Source: Sipunculus nudus
Lineage: Eukaryota; Annelida; Sipuncula; Golfingiida; Sipunculidae
Direction of reading: 5' to 3'
DNA length: 64,000 nucleotides
Assembly: GCA_026874595.1 (NCBI GenBank)
Contig: CM049321.1
Location: 5,263,479-5,327,478, forward strand
The notes beneath the pieces were generated by a model. It was not told where the DNA came from. It saw nothing but the letters and a program-made list of their open reading frames with translations, and made no database searches. The position numbers and the translations under genes were made by a program. How positions within the stretch are numbered: the first letter of the stretch is position 1; each line of letters begins with the position of its first letter. Positions 49,131 through 59,189 of the stretch are shown here, in pieces.

Positions 49131-49919
49131 GGGGGGGGGGTTCACTTTCTGGCCCATGGACTAAGATAGACAGTCCTTTATACCACCGCTTCACTGGCAT
49201 CACATGTACGCTATCAATAAAACTGAAAGACTAATATTGCTAATAGAAACATACATTTTATGTTATCTGTAAGCCAATTATTTATAATATAAACCATTTT
49301 GTATTATATGCCAATACTGAACGAGTATTCCCATTCTTTTTGTTTTCTATGTTTTTTTTTGTCAAATGGATAAGGTTTTGTGAGCTAGTTAAAGTAATAT
49401 TAATATAATAATGGATATAATATGTTAAGATTCTGTTTGGTAAGAATGCGAAAAAGGAACCTTCGCGAAAAACTGAAAAGGTGAAAATCGCGAGCATTTA
49501 ACCCCGCGAATATGAAGCCAACCAGAGTATCTAGTATGTTAATAGGGTTCTTCTATCCGATGTAATTGTGTAGTCTTGAAGTACTCTCCAATCTTTAATA
49601 AGATAAAGAGAAAGGCGACACTAATACATGTACTTATGATAGCTACATAAATGTTTGATGTATTTATAATTAAAATATATTTAAAACGTATGTCCGCAAA
49701 TGGAAATCTGCTGAAGCATTTTATACGCCATCAACTCTGACCGACTTTTTTGTTTTGAAGTTTTTTTTTCCCGCCTGTCCGGTAGATGGCAGCATTTAAG
49801 AGACGTCTTATCATTCTGTCGTTCACACAGACTCGGACTCACAAGTCTCTTTAGTTTAGAGACTGTTTAAGTTAAAGTTAGAGGTAAAATCTAATACCAC
49901 AATGCACCGATGCTTCTCA
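49131..49919. other. Intergenic, no gene recognised
   Basis: Includes the CGCGAA-type dispersed motif (49450-49510: TTCGCGAAAAACT, AATCGCGAGC, CCCCGCGAATATGAAGCC). This is the reverse complement of the sequence that opens each array unit. Confidence 0.4.
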
Positions 49920-50380
49920 ATACACCAGTGGCGTAGGTATAAATATAGTGAATAGGACAATGTGGCCCGTGAAGTGAGTTGGGTAAGAATGGTTTAAAAG
50001 CATATCGTATAAACATGGGTGACCATTGTGGTCAGGACTTAACGGAATCAGTAATATTTTGTAAGTATGCTCATTGGAAATACAAACAGAAGGTGTTTCA
50101 TTGAAATGAAACAAATTATGATGTTAAAGTTTAACAGTTGTGACATGTAGTCCCGGCCGTCCCAGAGTGCACAAACAGAAGAGATTCGTTTTGAATGGAA
50201 ACAACATCTGGTAGAAGGGTGGGTTTCGTTCACTAATTGGTGACGTTCGCTCCGTTTGTTGCATATCTAAAAGGAATGTTAATATGTCCAATTACAATCG
50301 GTACAAACAAAAAAAATATCAGTACCTGAGTTTTGGTATAAATATTTTCTTCATTTATCATTTCATTATACATATATAAT
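49920..50380 (+). repeat. Dispersed repeat family C, left half
   Basis: Matches 12955-13425 and is interrupted at 50380 by the Gypsy element. The remainder of the family sequence resumes at 58349. Confidence 0.75.
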
Positions 50381-50416
50381 TGTAACGGGGTCGGAAATAA
50401 GCGTTCGGGAGATGTT

Positions 50417-50451
<35 letters not shown>

Positions 50452-51074
50452 ACCAAGAAAAAAAAGGACGTCCAGTGGTGGTGTATACGTTTACTACAAG
50501 ATAGACAAAATAGAGATATGGCGTGCTGCCACAACCAACAATATGAGCGGAATCCTGCTTTATAACACATGTTAACATACATAAAGACATACGGAGATAT
50601 ACGATAAGAAAACACTCGCATGCATGTATTTCATGCATGAGAGTAAAAATGAAGACGGGTTCAGAGAGAGTAAAAATTACGTTTGCTCGAGAGCAAAACG
50701 GAAACCATGATTAAGCTCGAGTGAAAACTTCGTCAATATTACAAGGTAAGTTAAAGCATATATTCAGAGACTATTTAGAGACGAGAGTTATAAAGGTGGT
50801 AATAAAATAAGAAACCTTTAACAATATGAAAAGTGGTAACTCACCTACAAGATAGACAAAATAGAGATATGGCGTGCTGCCACAACCAACAATATGAGCG
50901 GAATGCCGTCTCCACGGCAAGAATTCCCGCTATTACCTGCTCTTTTGTTATGTAAAACGACCAAATCTTAAGGGGGAACTATGGTCTGGATTGAGCAAAA
51001 AAAATATAAAGCAACTCCCTGAGGTAGAACACAGGAAAGAACCAGACGAGTTTAAGATAGACCCGTTATATACA
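50381..51074 (-). repeat. 3' LTR of the Gypsy element
   Basis: On the minus strand it starts TGTATATAACGGG after the polypurine tract and ends CCCCGTTACA. It holds a TC microsatellite (about 50419-50450), a TATA-like TATAAAGC (50564-50557) and a 60-bp direct repeat (50494-50553 and 50845-50904). Confidence 0.9.
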
Positions 51075-51084
51075 CCCCCCTCTT
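51075..51084 (-). other. Polypurine tract
   Basis: AAGAGGGGGG on the minus strand directly abuts the 3' LTR, the expected place and composition for priming plus-strand DNA synthesis. Confidence 0.8.
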
Positions 51085-51200
51085 AAGAAAATGGCGACCC
51101 GACATCTAAAACGAAACAAGATGGCTATGATACGATAGAATAAAGCAACCAATCATTATATATCAACACGTGCACACAGCGAAGTATGTCTTTACCTAAC

Positions 51201-54200
51201 TTAATCTATGACATAATCGCCAGAACGAAGATAGGCAGGTAACCGTTTCTGACGTGTTGACCTTCTTAATGGTCTAGGAGGCGATTCTATATTCACTGAA
51301 AGGGAAGGAGCATTATCAGGTGGAGGTATATATACAGGAGACTGGACCCAAGGGCCCTCGTTATCACACACCATGGAGGTAACAGACTCGTCATCCGAAA
51401 TAACAGATTCAGCTGCAGATAGTACAGGTACATCATCTTGAATGTTAGTAAAAGTTGGTTCTGAAATAGAAAGGTGATCATTAATGGTATCATCATTAGA
51501 CATGGAATGCTCAGAATAAATCACCATGATAATAGCATCGGAATCATTTTCACTATCAGACGATAAATCACTGGAATTCTGAGAGTCCGGTACATTTCTC
51601 TGTACATTAGCGGTTGGCGGATCAGGAATGTAATCAATTGGCAGGAGAAGATTACGATGTAGTGTACGACTGAGCGAGGGATTGTCAATAGGAGAGACAA
51701 CATAAACGGGTATCCCTGCTTTTGGTTGCATTTTAACAACATAAACCTGTTCTCCCCACTTATTCGCCAATTTGTGTTTTCCTGTAAAGGCTACATTACG
51801 AACTAACACGCGATCACCGATGTCAAGTACAGCGCCATGCGACCGACGGTCGTATAATTTCTTATGACGGTGTTTTGAAGCGGCGGAAGTGCGTTGGGCA
51901 ATATCATATGCCGTCGATAACTGATTTTTCAAATCAGAAACGTAAGTTCGGTATGCTTGTTGGTCAGTTGGACTGTCAGTTCCCAAAATTAAATCAATTG
52001 GGAGTTGAGGATGACGCCCAAACATTAAGAAAAACGGTGAATACCCGGTAGACTCGTTTTTGCTACAATTGTATGCATGAGTAAGTGGGCCAACGTGTTC
52101 TTTCCAGTTTCTCTTTTGTTCATCCTCCAGGGTACCCAACATACTTAAAAGTGTACGGTTAAAGCGTTCAACTGGGTTACCCTGGGCATGGTAAGGAGTC
52201 GTACGAGATTTCTTTATACCACAGAGGCGACAAAGTTCACGTATCAATTGAGACTCGAACTGTCTACCTTGGTCACTATGGATTCTACTAGGAAATCCAT
52301 AGTGGTTTACAAAGGTATTCAGGAGCATCTTAGCAGTTTGTTTAGCCTTAGTACTTCGACAGGGCATCGCCATCGCGTATCGAGTAAAATGGTCCGTCAT
52401 TACGAGGACATTTTCTACCAAACCCCTAGAGGGCTCTATACTAAGAAAATCAATACAAAGTAGCTCCATCGGTCCATTGGAGGATAGGGAAACTAAAGGA
52501 GCAGTATCGGGCGGTGATTTTCGCCGTATACATCGAGGACATTCCCTGACATACTTTTCTATATCACGTGTCATCTTTGGCCAGAAAAACCTGTCTTGAG
52601 CAAGTTGTAATGTACGATTGCGACCAAGATGGCCGACGTCATCATGAATACCTGACATGGCAGTTTGTCGACATTGTGAAGGAACTACTAGCTGGAATTG
52701 TTCTTTCCCATCACACAGGCGACGACGGTAGAGAATCCCGTCCTTCAGAATAAGTGAATCTAAATACCTGAAAAGATATATCTGATCTGGCATTAAAGTG
52801 GGTTTACTTATTCGGGTACCATCCTTTAGGTACAGAATGAAGGGTTTCAACAGGTCATCCTGCCGCTGTGCAGAGCGTATATCCTGCGGGTCCTGAAACA
52901 AAGATGTAGAAGGGATGTTCATACATAAGACAGTATCAGGCATACATGTTATGGTGGATATCAAAGCTGGTGTCGCCACGTCGGGGTTACATATAGCCTT
53001 TACAACCTCAGGAGGTATATCTTGTCCTTCGCCTCTACCTTTATCTCGAATAGCTCTAGGAATTCGCGAGAGCGCGTCAGCATCGATGTTATGCTTTCCT
53101 GAGCGATATTGTATGCTAAACTCATAATTTGCAAGTTCGGCAATCCATCGTTGTCCTGTGGCATCAAGCTTTGCTGTGGAGAGAACATAAGTAAGGGGAT
53201 TATTATCTGTAAAAACAGTGAAACGGGAGCCGTAAAGATAGTCTTTGAATTTATCTGTAATGCTCCACTTTAATGCTAGGAATTCCAACTTGTGCGCTGG
53301 ATATCTAGACTCCGCTGGTGTTAAGCTGCGGCTTGCAAAAGCAATAGGTTTCTTCTCCCCATTCTGTTCCTGGTACAAAATACCTGAAAGTCCACTGAAA
53401 CTAGCATCAGTATGCAAAATAAAAGGACATGAAAAATCAGCAAAAGCAAGCACAGGAGCTGTGGATAAAGCATCAATCAATGAGTCAAATGCATTTTGAT
53501 GATCAGATGTCCAAATAAACGATGGAGTCGCTGAATTCGTAGATTTTACTCTTGCCTTTGATTTGCGCTGGTCTCCCTTCAGTAGATTATGGAGAGGTCT
53601 AGCCATAGCAGCAAAACCTTTTATGAACTTGCGATAAAAACCTGCAAATCCTAAAAATCTACGTACATCCTGGACACAGTTAGGTATTGGCCATTCCTTC
53701 AGAACCTGTATTTTGCTGGGATCAGTTTTAATTCCTTCTTTTGACACCACGTGACCTAAATACTTGATTTCTTGTTGAAGGAAGTGACATTTAGATGGTT
53801 TTAACTTTAGACCTGCATCAGAAAGACGCTGAAAGACAGAATTTAAGCGGTCCAGGTGTTCATCAAAAGTACGGGACGCTACAATGATATCATCAAGATA
53901 TAACCAGCATTCCTTCAGATGAAGATCCCCCATAACCTTCTGCATCAATCGTTGGAATAAGGCAGGTGCGTTCATTAATCCAAAGGGCATGGTTTCAAAT
54001 TGATAGAATCCTAAAGGACCTACAGTAAAAGCTGTTTTCTCTTTGTCTTCCTCTGCAACTTCCACCTGCCAATATCCAGACTTCAAGTCTAGGGATGAAA
54101 AATACTGACTACCTATTAAAGAGTCCAATGTATCATCCATCCTGGGCAGAGTGTGAGCATCTCTAATGGTACGACTGTTCAATTTCCTATAATCAATACA

Positions 54201-55376
54201 AAACCTCAAAGAGTTATCTGGTTTACGCACGAGGACCAAAGGACTGGCAAAAGGACTATTGCTTTCTTTGATGACTTTGGCTTTCAGCATATCTCGAATA
54301 TGTTCTTTTACCTCATGAAACATTTGTGGTGGAATGCGCCTGTATCTTTCTCTGAAAGGTTCATTATTGGTTAATTTGATTTCATGTTTTACCACACTGG
54401 TGCGCCCCAAATCAGTATCGCTGAAAGAGAAAATATGTTTCCATTTGATTAACAAGCTTTGCAGCTGTTCCATTTCAGTTAATGAAATGTCACTGTTAAA
54501 CTTGAATGAATTAAGGAAATCATCTGCAGCGTCTGAAGCAGGTACTGATGGTGGAACAACAGTGGCTTCCTGTAAATCACAAAGAATTGTTTTACTGGGA
54601 ATGGTAAAATGATCACAAGATAAATTCTGTATAGTAACAATGAATCTGTGTTTTCCACCTGAAGAAAAATCTACTTCCTGGAGCGATGGGTGCATCATCA
54701 ATCCTGCAGGTAAAGCATGCATGATGTTTTCTTCAGCTACAACTAAAACTCTACCCGGCGTATGGGCTCTTGTTAAACCACTAACAGAGACAGTGGCACC
54801 AGGCGAGACCTTTATTGCTTTGGTGGATATTACATGATTGATATTACTAAGAGTTTTCTTCTTCAGTGCCTCGATACTCTGAAAAGCAAGCTTCCATGGG
54901 GTTAATATACCTAACTTCTGAACAAACTGGTTTCCCGCCTTGTTCTGGAGCATCTGTAAACAAGAGCTGAGAAGGTTTGTTCCAATTAAGAAAGGAACCT
55001 CATGGTTAAATTCAGTATCCTTCATCACCAGCACTGGAACAGAAAAACTTTCATTTTGCAATATATCAGGAAAAATTATGTCAACTGGAACGATCCCAAG
55101 ATATTCTATTGATTCACCACCAACATGTCGTAAATCGAGTAGATCTTCCACCCCAGTCATATCAGAACTGGAAAGATATTTCTTAAAGAACCATTCTGCA
55201 ACCGTACTAACTTGTGACCCTGTGTCAAGTAAGCCATTGCACGATATGTTATCAGCAAGCATTTCAACAATATGGGTATTACCGACAACAGGAACAGGGA
55301 TCGATGGTTTAGATGTGGGTTTACTATCAGCACCTATTCTCCCCCACGGCTGAGAACAGGTAATGTTCAGTTTAAA
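51201..55376 (-). CDS. pol: Gypsy Pol polyprotein (protease, RT, RNase H, integrase)
   Basis: Read from the -1 shift at 55376. The first in-frame Met is at 55262, giving 1353 residues, and numbering here starts there. Protease: LLDTGSQVS, catalytic Asp13. Reverse transcriptase ~300-560: SSLDLKSGYWQ (Asp392) and the YLDD box (455-458). RNase H ~610-735: HTDAS (Asp619), HKLEFLAL (Glu660), TDNNPL (Asp686). Integrase: zinc-binding H873, H878, C908, C911, then the DDE triad Asp938, Asp997, Glu1032 with 35-residue D-E spacing. A GPY/F-like module follows (~1150-1200). The acidic Ser/Asp-rich tail ends in a basic stretch (RPLRRSTRQKR). All catalytic residues are present and the frame is unbroken, so the protein could be functional. 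It is made only as a Gag-Pol fusion by frameshifting, since no strong independent start is evident. Confidence 0.95.
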   Translation of the reverse strand, partial: FKLNITCSQPWGRIGADSKPTSKPSIPVPVVGNTHIVEMLADNISCNGLLDTGSQVSTVAEWFFKKYLSSSDMTGVEDLLDLRHVGGESIEYLGIVPVDIIFPDILQNESFSVPVLVMKDTEFNHEVPFLIGTNLLSSCLQMLQNKAGNQFVQKLGILTPWKLAFQSIEALKKKTLSNINHVISTKAIKVSPGATVSVSGLTRAHTPGRVLVVAEENIMHALPAGLMMHPSLQEVDFSSGGKHRFIVTIQNLSCDHFTIPSKTILCDLQEATVVPPSVPASDAADDFLNSFKFNSDISLTEMEQLQSLLIKWKHIFSFSDTDLGRTSVVKHEIKLTNNEPFRERYRRIPPQMFHEVKEHIRDMLKAKVIKESNSPFASPLVLVRKPDNSLRFCIDYRKLNSRTIRDAHTLPRMDDTLDSLIGSQYFSSLDLKSGYWQVEVAEEDKEKTAFTVGPLGFYQFETMPFGLMNAPALFQRLMQKVMGDLHLKECWLYLDDIIVASRTFDEHLDRLNSVFQRLSDAGLKLKPSKCHFLQQEIKYLGHVVSKEGIKTDPSKIQVLKEWPIPNCVQDVRRFLGFAGFYRKFIKGFAAMARPLHNLLKGDQRKSKARVKSTNSATPSFIWTSDHQNAFDSLIDALSTAPVLAFADFSCPFILHTDASFSGLSGILYQEQNGEKKPIAFASRSLTPAESRYPAHKLEFLALKWSITDKFKDYLYGSRFTVFTDNNPLTYVLSTAKLDATGQRWIAELANYEFSIQYRSGKHNIDADALSRIPRAIRDKGRGEGQDIPPEVVKAICNPDVATPALISTITCMPDTVLCMNIPSTSLFQDPQDIRSAQRQDDLLKPFILYLKDGTRISKPTLMPDQIYLFRYLDSLILKDGILYRRRLCDGKEQFQLVVPSQCRQTAMSGIHDDVGHLGRNRTLQLAQDRFFWPKMTRDIEKYVRECPRCIRRKSPPDTAPLVSLSSNGPMELLCIDFLSIEPSRGLVENVLVMTDHFTRYAMAMPCRSTKAKQTAKMLLNTFVNHYGFPSRIHSDQGRQFESQLIRELCRLCGIKKSRTTPYHAQGNPVERFNRTLLSMLGTLEDEQKRNWKEHVGPLTHAYNCSKNESTGYSPFFLMFGRHPQLPIDLILGTDSPTDQQAYRTYVSDLKNQLSTAYDIAQRTSAASKHRHKKLYDRRSHGAVLDIGDRVLVRNVAFTGKHKLANKWGEQVYVVKMQPKAGIPVYVVSPIDNPSLSRTLHRNLLLPIDYIPDPPTANVQRNVPDSQNSSDLSSDSENDSDAIIMVIYSEHSMSNDDTINDHLSISEPTFTNIQDDVPVLSAAESVISDDESVTSMVCDNEGPWVQSPVYIPPPDNAPSLSVNIESPPRPLRRSTRQKRLPAYLRSGDYVID
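55332..55376 (-). promoter_or_regulatory. -1 programmed ribosomal frameshift signal (gag-pol)
   Basis: On the minus strand the slippery heptamer U UUA AAC (55376-55370) is in the gag frame, right before the gag UGA (55369-55367). After an 8-nt spacer comes a 10-bp stem, ACCUGUUCUC (55361-55352) with GAGAAUAGGU (55341-55332), one G-U pair and a 10-nt loop. Slipping back one base enters the pol frame, which is open from just upstream of the heptamer (a TAA lies six bases before it) to the pol stop. Slippery sequence, spacer and stem all match the retroviral/coronaviral design. Confidence 0.9.
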
Positions 55377-56662
55377 AGTTTACCAAATCTATCCCTTTTA
55401 GCATGACAAGTGTCTGCTGTATGGGTATTTCTTTTACAACGGTTGCAATATAAGTCTTTTGGTGTTTCAGTTTCTACGGATTTCTTAGAACGGTCTATGC
55501 CTCTACTCATTTGTGCTTTTTCCAACTTTGAAACTCTATTTTCCATCCTATCCAGTTTTGAGGAAAATTTAGAATCTAAGGCATCCAATCTCTTAAACAA
55601 TGGGTCAAAATTTGGTGTTTGTTTTGCACTGCTAGATGAAGATAATTGATGGGTACTAACAGATGCCTTATCACCTGACCTTACTGATTGGCTCTTTTGC
55701 ATCTCTAGAGTACGACAGGCTGTGAATATTTCATCAAAGCTTTCGTCACATTCAAATCTATATCTGGTAGCTTCTTTGATCTCCTTTGAGACCAAGCCAT
55801 CCCAAAATTTAGACCTAAGCATTTGGTCATATCCTGAACGAGACAAAGCACGTTTCTCTTTGATTAAATCTAGCATCCGATGGAGTCTACAGCTCCAGGA
55901 TACGATATCCTCTTTTGGGCCCTGTTCACTAGAGTGAAACCTATGTTCCAAAACATTTACAGGTAAGACATTCCCAAAATTTTTGTCAAACTTATCAAGA
56001 ATATCGTATGGACTTGACCCCTCGGGCATAGATAAAAGTACACTACCTGCTGTACCTTTAACTGACTGATGTATAGCTGCAAGTATCTGCGCCTGAGAGG
56101 TTGAATCCTCTGACAATAATGCCTTCACATGTGACCTCCATTGTTCATAACTGCCATCTTGATCTTTACCACCTGTAAAGGAAGGTAATCTTGGATTTAA
56201 AACAGAATAACTGTACTTTCCAGAAGGAAAGATGTTGCCACGAACCTTCCTCATCTCGGCAAAGAGGTCTGATATCTGGTCATCTGAAAGGAATGAGAGC
56301 TTGTAAGTCAATTGATGCATACTCCTTGCTGCAATAGACTGTGTGATATCAACATTATTCAACCTATCCCATTCAATCAGAGCATTAATCTCTCTAATGT
56401 CAGTCTTCTGACCAGGAGCCAACGAGAATTTCTTGAATTCTGCATGGGTGACAGAAGATGCCGACTTTTCGTTTTGGAATACGATATATCCTCTACCTGT
56501 ACACTGGTGTGAGTGTGCTTCCCTAACCAGCAACAAGTTATTTACTTCCCCAATCTTACCAAACTGGGTCAGCAAATCATCATAATCAACATCCGGTGGG
56601 ACCCCATGTATGGATACCACACATTTAATGTCAACCATGTTTGCAGTGTAATGCAAAAACAA
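55367..56662 (-). CDS. gag: Gypsy Gag, PNMA-like
   Basis: 431 residues from the first Met; a second Met at residue 9 (MVDIK) is also a plausible start. Residues ~12-75 look like an RRM-type fold: VVSIHGV as the RNP2-like strand and GRGYIVFQ as the RNP1-like strand. Residues ~150-330 resemble a Gag capsid domain (LPSFTGG..YEQWRSHV.., then a helical C-lobe). A Ser/Gln linker and a short coiled-coil (MENRVSKLEKAQM) follow, then a zinc knuckle CNRCKRNTHTADTC (CX2CX4HX4C) and a basic tail. The RRM-like-plus-capsid layout is that of the PNMA family, which is known to derive from Ty3/Gypsy gag. It should form the particle and package RNA. It ends at UGA, overlapped by the frameshift signal. Confidence 0.88.
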   Translation of the reverse strand: MFLHYTANMVDIKCVVSIHGVPPDVDYDDLLTQFGKIGEVNNLLLVREAHSHQCTGRGYIVFQNEKSASSVTHAEFKKFSLAPGQKTDIREINALIEWDRLNNVDITQSIAARSMHQLTYKLSFLSDDQISDLFAEMRKVRGNIFPSGKYSYSVLNPRLPSFTGGKDQDGSYEQWRSHVKALLSEDSTSQAQILAAIHQSVKGTAGSVLLSMPEGSSPYDILDKFDKNFGNVLPVNVLEHRFHSSEQGPKEDIVSWSCRLHRMLDLIKEKRALSRSGYDQMLRSKFWDGLVSKEIKEATRYRFECDESFDEIFTACRTLEMQKSQSVRSGDKASVSTHQLSSSSSAKQTPNFDPLFKRLDALDSKFSSKLDRMENRVSKLEKAQMSRGIDRSKKSVETETPKDLYCNRCKRNTHTADTCHAKRDRFGKLLN

Positions 56663-57644
56663 TCCTAAATGTATTACCCCTACGTGCTATAATACAAAGT
56701 AGTTCAAAACAAAAGTCACCTTAACTGTTGTTTACATCTTATAATATAATGATATGATCAAGGCAAGAGATACAAGGCAAGAAGTGATGACTTAAATGAG
56801 AGAACAAGTCAAAAGTCAAAATGTTAGAAAAAATGGGAAATGAGCGAACAATTCAAAGTCAAAATGTTAGAAAAAACTCGAAAAATCTGGAAAAATATCC
56901 AGCTCAACAAAGACAACTTTGACAAAAATATCCAGGTAGAAATAAAACCTGGAAGTTTCCCCAAAATGGAATATTACTTGCCTGAGCGATAATGAAGCGG
57001 TAGTGATGGACAGAAGAGAATAATGACGAATAAAGATGAATCCTGACGCCTGCTACCAGTCGCTACCACAATGCATGGTTACCTCAGACATTAGATATAC
57101 ATTAAATGTGACCCCTACACATACATGTTTAAACGATAATATCAGCAAAAAGTTCTGCGAAAAACGTTCTGCTACGAACTGTTCTAGTCACAGTTCAAAA
57201 TGAACATTAAAACGTCAAAGCCACGTGTTCCACTGAAATAATTAACAGGGGTACATGCTAAAGTTCAGCGGCGAAAAAGTACCTTGTGTGGTGAATTCCT
57301 TTGACACTCCGAAAACCAGCCGGCTTTGATTTCCTTCGTGAACACAGAAATCGCCTACAGGCGCACAAAATAATTTCAAGCAGCTTTAAATTTTGCACAT
57401 AATGAACAGAGCACAGTGATCCTCGACGTAGTCATGCATGACATGGCATAAAGCGGCACGCGCAGTTCGAAGCGAAATACCCGGGTCCTCAACGGGTTAA
57501 AGCGACGTCTTGCGGTCCAAGAAATAAAATACTGGCCAGTATTGTAAGATAGTCCGTGTAGCGACATTGGAGATTCCTTGTAGGCCTACTCATAGCATAC
57601 ACGTGTTAATGCGCATATAACACACTCGACGTTATATACCAAGA
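56663..57644 (-). other. Gypsy 5' leader
   Basis: About 980 bp of untranslated sequence between the primer-binding-like site and gag. It probably contains the packaging signal. No conserved open frame or clear IRES-like structure was seen. A direct repeat of GTCAAAATGTTAGAAAAA occurs at about 56813 and 56859. Confidence 0.6.
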
Positions 57645-57664
57645 CATCCTCACTGGGGGCTCCA
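57645..57664 (-). other. Candidate primer-binding site
   Basis: Two bases after the 5' LTR, the minus strand reads TGGAGCCCCCAGTGAGGATG. It starts with TGG, as expected for pairing with a tRNA CCA end. I cannot assign the tRNA. Confidence 0.5.
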
Positions 57665-57666
57665 TT

Positions 57667-58348
57667 TGTAACGGGGTCGGAAATAAGCGTTCGGGAGATG
57701 TTGGTCTCTCTCTCTCTCTCTCTCTCTCGACCAAGAAAAAAAAGGACGTCCAGTGGTGGTGTATACGTTTACTACAAGATAGACAAAATAGAGATATGGC
57801 GTGCTGCCACAACCAACAATATGAGCGGAATCCTGCTTTATAACACATGTTAACATACATAAAGACATACGGAGATATACGATAAGAAAACACTCGCATG
57901 CATGTATTTCATGCATGAGAGTAAAAATGAAGACGGGTTCAGAGAGAGTAAAAATTACGTTTGCTCGAGAGCAAAACGGAAACCATGATTAAGCTCGAGT
58001 GAAAACTTCGTCAATATTACAAGGTAAGTTAAAGCATATATTCAGAGACTATTTAGAGACGAGAGTTATAAAGGTGGTAATAAAATAAGAAACCTTTAAC
58101 AATATGAAAAGTGGTAACTCACCTACAAGATAGACAAAATAGAGATATGGCGTGCTGCCACAACCAACAGTATGAGCGGAATGCCGTCTCCACGGCAAGA
58201 ATTCCCGCTATTACCTGCTCTTTTGTTATGTAAAACGACCAAATCTTAAGGGGGAACTATGGTCTGGATTGAGCAAAAAAAATATAAAGCAACTCCCTGA
58301 GGGAGAACACAGGAAAGAACCAGACGAGTTTAAGATAGACCCGTTATA
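57667..58348 (-). repeat. 5' LTR of the Gypsy element
   Basis: Matches the 3' LTR except for a shorter TC run and about two substitutions (near 58168 and 58301). Its outer end on the minus strand is ATAACGGG. The terminal TGTAT present at the 3' LTR is missing or replaced by flanking sequence. Confidence 0.9.
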
Positions 58349-58450
58349 TAATTATATTATAGAAATATTCTCAGTTACACTTACATGTGTATGAAAATAT
58401 CATCTGTATAAAGTATATATATAACACAACAACTAACATATACACACACA
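58349..58450 (+). repeat. Dispersed repeat family C, right half
   Basis: Continues the family from 50380 after the Gypsy insertion, matching about 13425-13510. Confidence 0.6.
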
Positions 58451-58479
58451 TATATATATAACGCTGAAAAAAAAACCAC

Positions 58480-59176
58480 TGTAAATTCACAACAGTCTGT
58501 TTTACGGGATCCGTCCCGACCATTAGGTGAATGTGGTTGGAATGAAGCTAACGGCCAGGTTTGAAAAGCTGAGGCTTTACGAGATTACAAGATTATGCTT
58601 TGTGCTTCCGGGGGGGGGGGGGGGGGGGCATGTGAATGACTGACACTGATCCTATTGTCCTCGGGGACACAATAGGATTGGTCGGGGCAAAGAGGTTTGT
58701 TGTTGTTTTAATGTTTACATTTAATACAAAGATATTTTACCAGGATGCCCAATTAGCATAGTAAACTGAGTTTTAATAGGGTTCTGGGTAGAGTCAACAT
58801 TTCAGTAGTATACTTATGATATAAGATACACATATACTATGAAAATACACAATATAAAAGGCAAATATACAATATAAAAGGCAAATATACTATACTTGAC
58901 TCGTACCATGCGGACTCGACTCGATAAACTCACCATGGGGTAGTGGCAACGCCATGTCCCTCAACACTGCAAAGAAGTGAGAGAGCAACTTCCTGAAAAG
59001 GTAAGTCTGCCCAGTGGATCCTCGTGGTGGTGGTGGTGGTGGTAGGCGGGGGAGTTGGATGAGCGGGCACGTTGAATATTTGTACGAATGCTAGGATTTT
59101 AAACGTTTCAGAGTAAATGTGTTATGGTGGCGGCACTTGAAGAGAATTTCAGCCCTTGAGTTCAACAATGATCCGG
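58480..59176 (-). repeat. Dispersed repeat family B, copy 2
   Basis: Reverse complement of 6565-7262. It carries a G-run (about 58610-58628), a GGT run (59026-59042) and a second G-run (59175-59190). It is diverged from copy 1 by many substitutions, including GTGGCGGCACTTG. Confidence 0.75.
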
Positions 59177-59189
59177 GGGGGGGGGGGGG

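Larger units (their letters stand above)
50381..58348 (-). mobile_element. Complete Ty3/Gypsy LTR retrotransposon
   Basis: An 8-kb element on the minus strand, in order: 5' LTR (58348-57667), primer-binding-like site, ~1-kb leader, gag, -1 frameshift signal, pol, polypurine tract, 3' LTR (51074-50381). Gag and pol have no internal stops, and the LTRs differ by about two substitutions plus TC-run length. The insertion is therefore young and possibly still active. The host site is ATAAT on the left, with a matching ATAAT on the right if the 5' LTR lost a few terminal bases. Pol order PR-RT-RH-IN defines Ty3/Gypsy. There is no envelope-like frame. It sits inside dispersed repeat C. Confidence 0.93.

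Noticed and set aside
51075-51200. An envelope gene downstream of pol, which would make the element a retrovirus
   Set aside because: Only about 125 bp separates the pol stop from the 3' LTR, so there is no room for one.
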